Shown here: positions 5,617 to 7,565 of the stretch, one piece after another | Layout of the letters: each line of letters begins with the position of its first letter | Position numbering within the stretch: the first letter of the stretch is position 1 | Assembly: GCA_964584755.1 (NCBI GenBank) | Contig: CAZPAV010000077.1 | Location: 1-7,565 of the forward strand | Reading direction: 5' to 3' | DNA length: 7,565 nt | DNA from: CAZPAV01 sp964584755 | GTDB lineage: Bacteria; Actinomycetota; Acidimicrobiia; Spongiisociales; UBA5794 | Notes under the pieces: model-generated | The model's database searches: none | What the model saw: only the letters and a program-made list of their open reading frames with translations | What the model was told of the DNA's origin: nothing | Position numbers and translations under genes: made by a program

Positions 5617-6537
5617 GTGATTCGGATGGTGCTCCACCCGGTGCACGGACCGGGGCTCGACACGGCCCTCGCCGCCCTCCCCGGAGTCGATCTCGTCACC
5701 CCCGGGGACGGCGACGGCGTGGCGGCCGCCCTCGGCGCGGGTGCCGCGGTCCTCGTGACGTACCCGTGGGAGGATCGGTTCCTCACCTCCGGCCTCCGCT
5801 GGGTCCAGGCCATCTCCGCCGGCGTCGACCAGTTCCCTCTCGAGACCCTGCGCAGCCACGAGGTGGTCGTCACCTCGGCGCGCGGCGCCCACTCGCCCGC
5901 GGTCGCCGAGCACGCCGTCGCCCTCCTCCTCGCCCTCGTCCGAGGCCTCGGACCCGCGATGCGACGAGCCGGCCGCCGGATCTGGGCCCCCGAGATCGTC
6001 CAGGAGTCCGCGGGCATGACCGTCGCCGTCCTCGGTCTGGGCGCGATCGGCGAGGAGATCGCCCGCCGCCTCGCCGCCCTCGGGATGCGCGTCGTCGGCA
6101 TGAAGCGCGATCCCCGCTCCTACGCCGGCGTCGCCGAGCTCGTCGTGGGACCCGACCGCCTCCGGTGGCTCCTCGAGCGAGCCGACGCCGCCATCGGTGC
6201 CCTGCCGGCACGCTCCGACACGGCACGACTCATCGACGCCGCGGCCCTCGCCGCGCTCGGCGACGGTTGGTTCGTGAACGTGGGGCGCGGCAGCACCGTG
6301 GACGAGGAGGCCCTGGTCGCGGCCCTCCGTCACGGCGAGCTCCGGGGCGCCGCCCTCGACGTGACCACCGTCGAGCCGCTCCCGAGCGACTCCCCCCTCT
6401 GGGAGCTCGAGAACGTCATCCTCACCCCGCACATGGCCTGGGCGTCCGATCGCCTCACGCCACGCCTGACGCGGCTGATCGCGGCGAACCTCGCCGCGTA
6501 CCGCGGCCACGGACCCTGGGCGACCCGGATCGCATGA
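5617..6537 (+). CDS. D-isomer-specific 2-hydroxyacid dehydrogenase
   Basis: A 306-residue NAD(P)-dependent dehydrogenase that interconverts a 2-oxo acid and its D-2-hydroxy acid. Counting from GTG 5617: substrate-domain segment VQAISAGVDQFP (63-74); SPAVAEHAVALLLALVR (93-109); the Rossmann glycine loop GLGAIG (140-145); NVGRGSTVDE with catalytic Arg224; DVTTVEPLPSDSPLW with Glu253; and ILTPHMAW with catalytic His272. The Arg/Glu/His set is complete, so it should be active. It lacks the long regulatory domain of serine-pathway phosphoglycerate dehydrogenases and resembles the shorter glyoxylate/hydroxypyruvate reductase-like branch. GTG 5617 follows AGGAGGAGGAG (5599-5609); ATG 5626 is an alternative that would lose three residues. 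It is divergent from DUF1177. The substrate is unresolved. Confidence 0.92.
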   Translation: MIRMVLHPVHGPGLDTALAALPGVDLVTPGDGDGVAAALGAGAAVLVTYPWEDRFLTSGLRWVQAISAGVDQFPLETLRSHEVVVTSARGAHSPAVAEHAVALLLALVRGLGPAMRRAGRRIWAPEIVQESAGMTVAVLGLGAIGEEIARRLAALGMRVVGMKRDPRSYAGVAELVVGPDRLRWLLERADAAIGALPARSDTARLIDAAALAALGDGWFVNVGRGSTVDEEALVAALRHGELRGAALDVTTVEPLPSDSPLWELENVILTPHMAWASDRLTPRLTRLIAANLAAYRGHGPWATRIA

Positions 6538-6719
6538 GGCACCGGCGCGCCTCCGGCCGGCGCCTCGTCGCCACGGCCGTCGCCCGACGGGGCGGACTCG
6601 AGATCCTCGTGAACAACGCCGGTCCCTTCTCGGCGACCCCGCACCTCGAGCCGACCGCGAGCACCTGGGATCTGGTGTGGCGGGCGAACGCCACCGCCAC
6701 GTACCTCGGCGCGGGGTGA
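6534..6719 (+). pseudogene. Internal fragment of a short-chain dehydrogenase/reductase (SDR)
   Basis: A 61-codon frame whose residues 25-60 read like the middle of an SDR: GGLEILVNNAGPFSATPHLEPT, then WDLVWRANATATYLGA. The NNAG motif and the following WD-x-V-x-x-x-N helix are diagnostic. The N-terminal TGxxxGxG cofactor loop and the catalytic Ser and YxxxK are absent, and no continuation is found in other frames, so it cannot be a working enzyme. It begins at an ATGA overlap with the stop of the dehydrogenase gene, without a good ribosome site, which probably marks a deletion junction. It may be translated at low level by coupling, but it is best treated as a gene remnant. Confidence 0.75.
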
Positions 6720-6756
6720 CCATCCCCGGCGGCGGCGGCCTCGGCCCGGCCCGTGC

Positions 6757-6785
6757 TTGACACGGTCGCGGGATGCCCGCATACT
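6757..6785 (+). promoter_or_regulatory. Sigma70-type promoter of the acetolactate synthase operon
   Basis: TTGACA (6757-6762), a 17-bp spacer, then CATACT (6780-6785). This is the only promoter in the window with a perfect -35 box and ideal spacing. Transcription should start 7-9 nt after the -10, around 6792-6794, at or next to the ATG of the leader peptide. Confidence 0.8.
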
Positions 6786-6793
6786 CCGCCCCC

Positions 6794-6826
6794 ATGACCC
6801 GTCACACCGAGATCATCATCGTGTAG
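6794..6826 (+). CDS. Ile/Val leader peptide of acetolactate synthase (attenuator)
   Basis: A 10-residue peptide, MTRHTEIIIV, then TAG. It ends in three consecutive ATC (Ile) codons and GTG (Val), the end products of the pathway started by the gene downstream. When charged tRNA for Ile or Val is scarce, the ribosome should pause on these codons and change the folding of the RNA behind them. No ribosome site precedes the ATG, and the promoter places the transcript start within about 2 nt of it, so the peptide is probably translated from a leaderless message, common in actinobacteria. Its stop codon ends at the first paired base of the following hairpin. Attenuation of ilvB by such a peptide is established in Corynebacterium; the peptide here is read directly from sequence. 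Confidence 0.82.
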   Translation: MTRHTEIIIV

Positions 6827-6851
6827 GTGCGCGCCGGCTCCGGCGTGCACC
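6826..6851 (+). promoter_or_regulatory. Leader hairpin 1 (pause/antiterminator region)
   Basis: Positions 6826-6836 pair with 6841-6851: eleven base pairs including one G-U (6831/6846), closed by the loop GCTC. A ribosome stalled on the Ile/Val codons would cover the 5' arm and open it. I could not find a convincing alternative pairing with the terminator arm, so its exact role (pause, anti-antiterminator or other) is open. Confidence 0.65.
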
Positions 6852-6852
6852 G

Positions 6853-6884
6853 AACCCTCTGCCCACCCGCAGGGGGTTTTCTCT
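6853..6884 (+). terminator. Intrinsic terminator of the attenuator
   Basis: CCCTCTGC (6855-6862) pairs with GCAGGGGG (6869-6876), with one G-U, around the loop CCACCC. Two A-T pairs can extend the base, and the tract TTTTCTCT (6877-6884) follows. It lies between the leader peptide and the synthase gene, where a conditional terminator is expected. Confidence 0.8.
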
Positions 6885-6900
6885 ATCCCCAGGAGGACCC

Positions 6901-7565
6901 ATGGCCGACCTGACCGGCGCGGAGATCCTGCTCCGGACGCTCGAGTACCACGGTGTCGAGGTCGTCTTCGGCGTCCCCGGCGGTGCGATCCTCCCCCTCT
7001 ACGACCCCCTCCTCGATCGTCCCCTCCGACACGTCCTGGCCCGCCACGAGCAGGGTGCCGGTCACATGGCGGAGGGGTACGCCCAGGCGACCGGTACGCC
7101 CGGCGTCGTCATCACCACCTCCGGTCCCGGCGCCACGAACCTCGTCACCCCCCTCATGAACGCCAAGGCCGACTCCACGCCCCTGGTGGCGATCACCGGC
7201 CAGGTCGCCACCGGAGCCATCGGCACCGACGCCTTCCAGGAAGCCCCCACCACCGCCCTCACCAGGCCGTGCACGAAGCGCAACTGGCTCGTCGAGTCCG
7301 CCGCGGACCTCCCGGAGGTGCTCTCCCGCGCCTTCGCGACCGCGACCGGAGGGCGTCCCGGACCGGTGCTCGTCGACGTCCCCAAGGACGTGCTCGCCGC
7401 CTCGGCGCCGTGGCGGCCCCCCACGGCCCGCCCCTCCGCCCCGCCCCCCCCCCCCCACCCGGCCGCCGTCCCCGCCCCCGTCCCGCCGACCGCCCCCCCG
7501 CCCCCCCCCGTGGCCCCCCCCCCGCACGACACCCCAGCGCACCCCGCAGCCGCCGCCCCGCCTCC
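6901..7565 (+). CDS. ilvB: Acetolactate synthase large subunit, N-terminal part (runs off the window)
   Basis: The first ~221 codons of acetohydroxyacid synthase, the thiamine diphosphate enzyme that condenses two pyruvates, or pyruvate with 2-oxobutyrate, as the first common step of valine, leucine and isoleucine synthesis. Visible: VVFGVPGGAILPLYD (21-35); RHEQGAGHMAEGYAQATG (48-65) with the ThDP-activating Glu50; VITTSGPGATNLVTPL (70-85); PLVAITGQV (94-102); IGTDAFQEAP (107-116); and TKRNWLV followed by GRPGPVLVDVPKDV (151-164). ATG 6901 has AGGAGG 4 nt upstream (6891-6896). It is controlled by the promoter and attenuator in front. From about residue 170 the protein becomes an unrecognisable Pro/Ala run, where the central domain should start; this is probably bad sequence rather than biology. 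ThDP relatives such as glyoxylate carboligase are less likely given the Ile/Val leader. Confidence 0.92.
   Translation, partial: MADLTGAEILLRTLEYHGVEVVFGVPGGAILPLYDPLLDRPLRHVLARHEQGAGHMAEGYAQATGTPGVVITTSGPGATNLVTPLMNAKADSTPLVAITGQVATGAIGTDAFQEAPTTALTRPCTKRNWLVESAADLPEVLSRAFATATGGRPGPVLVDVPKDVLAASAPWRPPTARPSAPPPPPHPAAVPAPVPPTAPPPPPVAPPPHDTPAHPAAAAPP
7411..7565. other. C-rich low-complexity contig end, probable sequence artefact
   Basis: The base composition changes abruptly to long C-runs, including thirteen C in a row at 7444-7456 and further runs of 7-10. The reading frame stays open only because CCC and GCC codons encode Pro and Ala. No acetolactate synthase motif is recognisable here. Coordinates and translation past about 7410 should not be trusted. 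Confidence 0.6.

Noticed and set aside
1..7565. CRISPR array, toxin-antitoxin, phage, retroelement or insertion sequence
   Set aside because: No regularly spaced repeats, no transposase, integrase or reverse transcriptase motifs, and no terminal inverted repeats were found. The window reads as metabolic genes.

Overview
The window is very GC-rich DNA with GC-ending codons throughout. It carries a luciferase-like (LLM) oxidoreductase of the type common in coenzyme F420 users, an isoleucine/valine leader attenuator before an acetolactate synthase, and probably a leaderless leader peptide. Together these suggest an actinobacterium (Actinomycetota). The sequence alone does not support a genus, and the fragment could be a metagenomic contig. 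There is no tRNA, rRNA, CRISPR array, transposase or phage gene.

Layout. At 2-415 is the C-terminal third of a Leu/Val/Phe-type amino acid dehydrogenase. It converges on a SnoaL/NTF2-like gene on the minus strand (435-827). That gene is divergent from a second SnoaL-like gene (973-1365). The intergenic region holds two overlapping, oppositely oriented TATAAT elements inside a 26-bp inverted repeat (928-953), the best operator candidate here. On the plus strand follow an LLM oxidoreductase (1442-2419), a DHDPS/aldolase-family enzyme (2519-3412, apparently starting at an ATC codon) and a DUF917 protein (3422-4585, 9 bp downstream). A DUF1177 gene lies on the minus strand (4614-5552). A D-2-hydroxyacid dehydrogenase (5617-6537) diverges from it across a 64-bp region with another pair of overlapping -10 elements. 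An internal piece of a short-chain dehydrogenase (6534-6719) follows as a gene remnant.

The last section is a biosynthetic start: a consensus-like promoter (6757-6785), a 10-residue leader peptide ending Ile-Ile-Ile-Val, a strong hairpin, an intrinsic terminator, and the first ~220 codons of the acetolactate synthase large subunit (6901 to the end). This is a classic amino-acid attenuator. The final ~150 bases degenerate into C-runs and look like poor contig-end sequence.

How the genes may work together. The LLM oxidoreductase, DHDPS-like lyase, DUF917, DUF1177 and 2-hydroxyacid dehydrogenase look like a small-molecule catabolic island: an oxidising enzyme, a Schiff-base lyase or dehydratase, a DUF917 protein of the hydantoin-associated family, and a 2-oxo/2-hydroxy acid reductase. 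The substrate is unknown. Three promoters in this island share TATAATC without a visible -35 box, which may mean common control. The acetolactate synthase is separate, with its own promoter type and attenuator.
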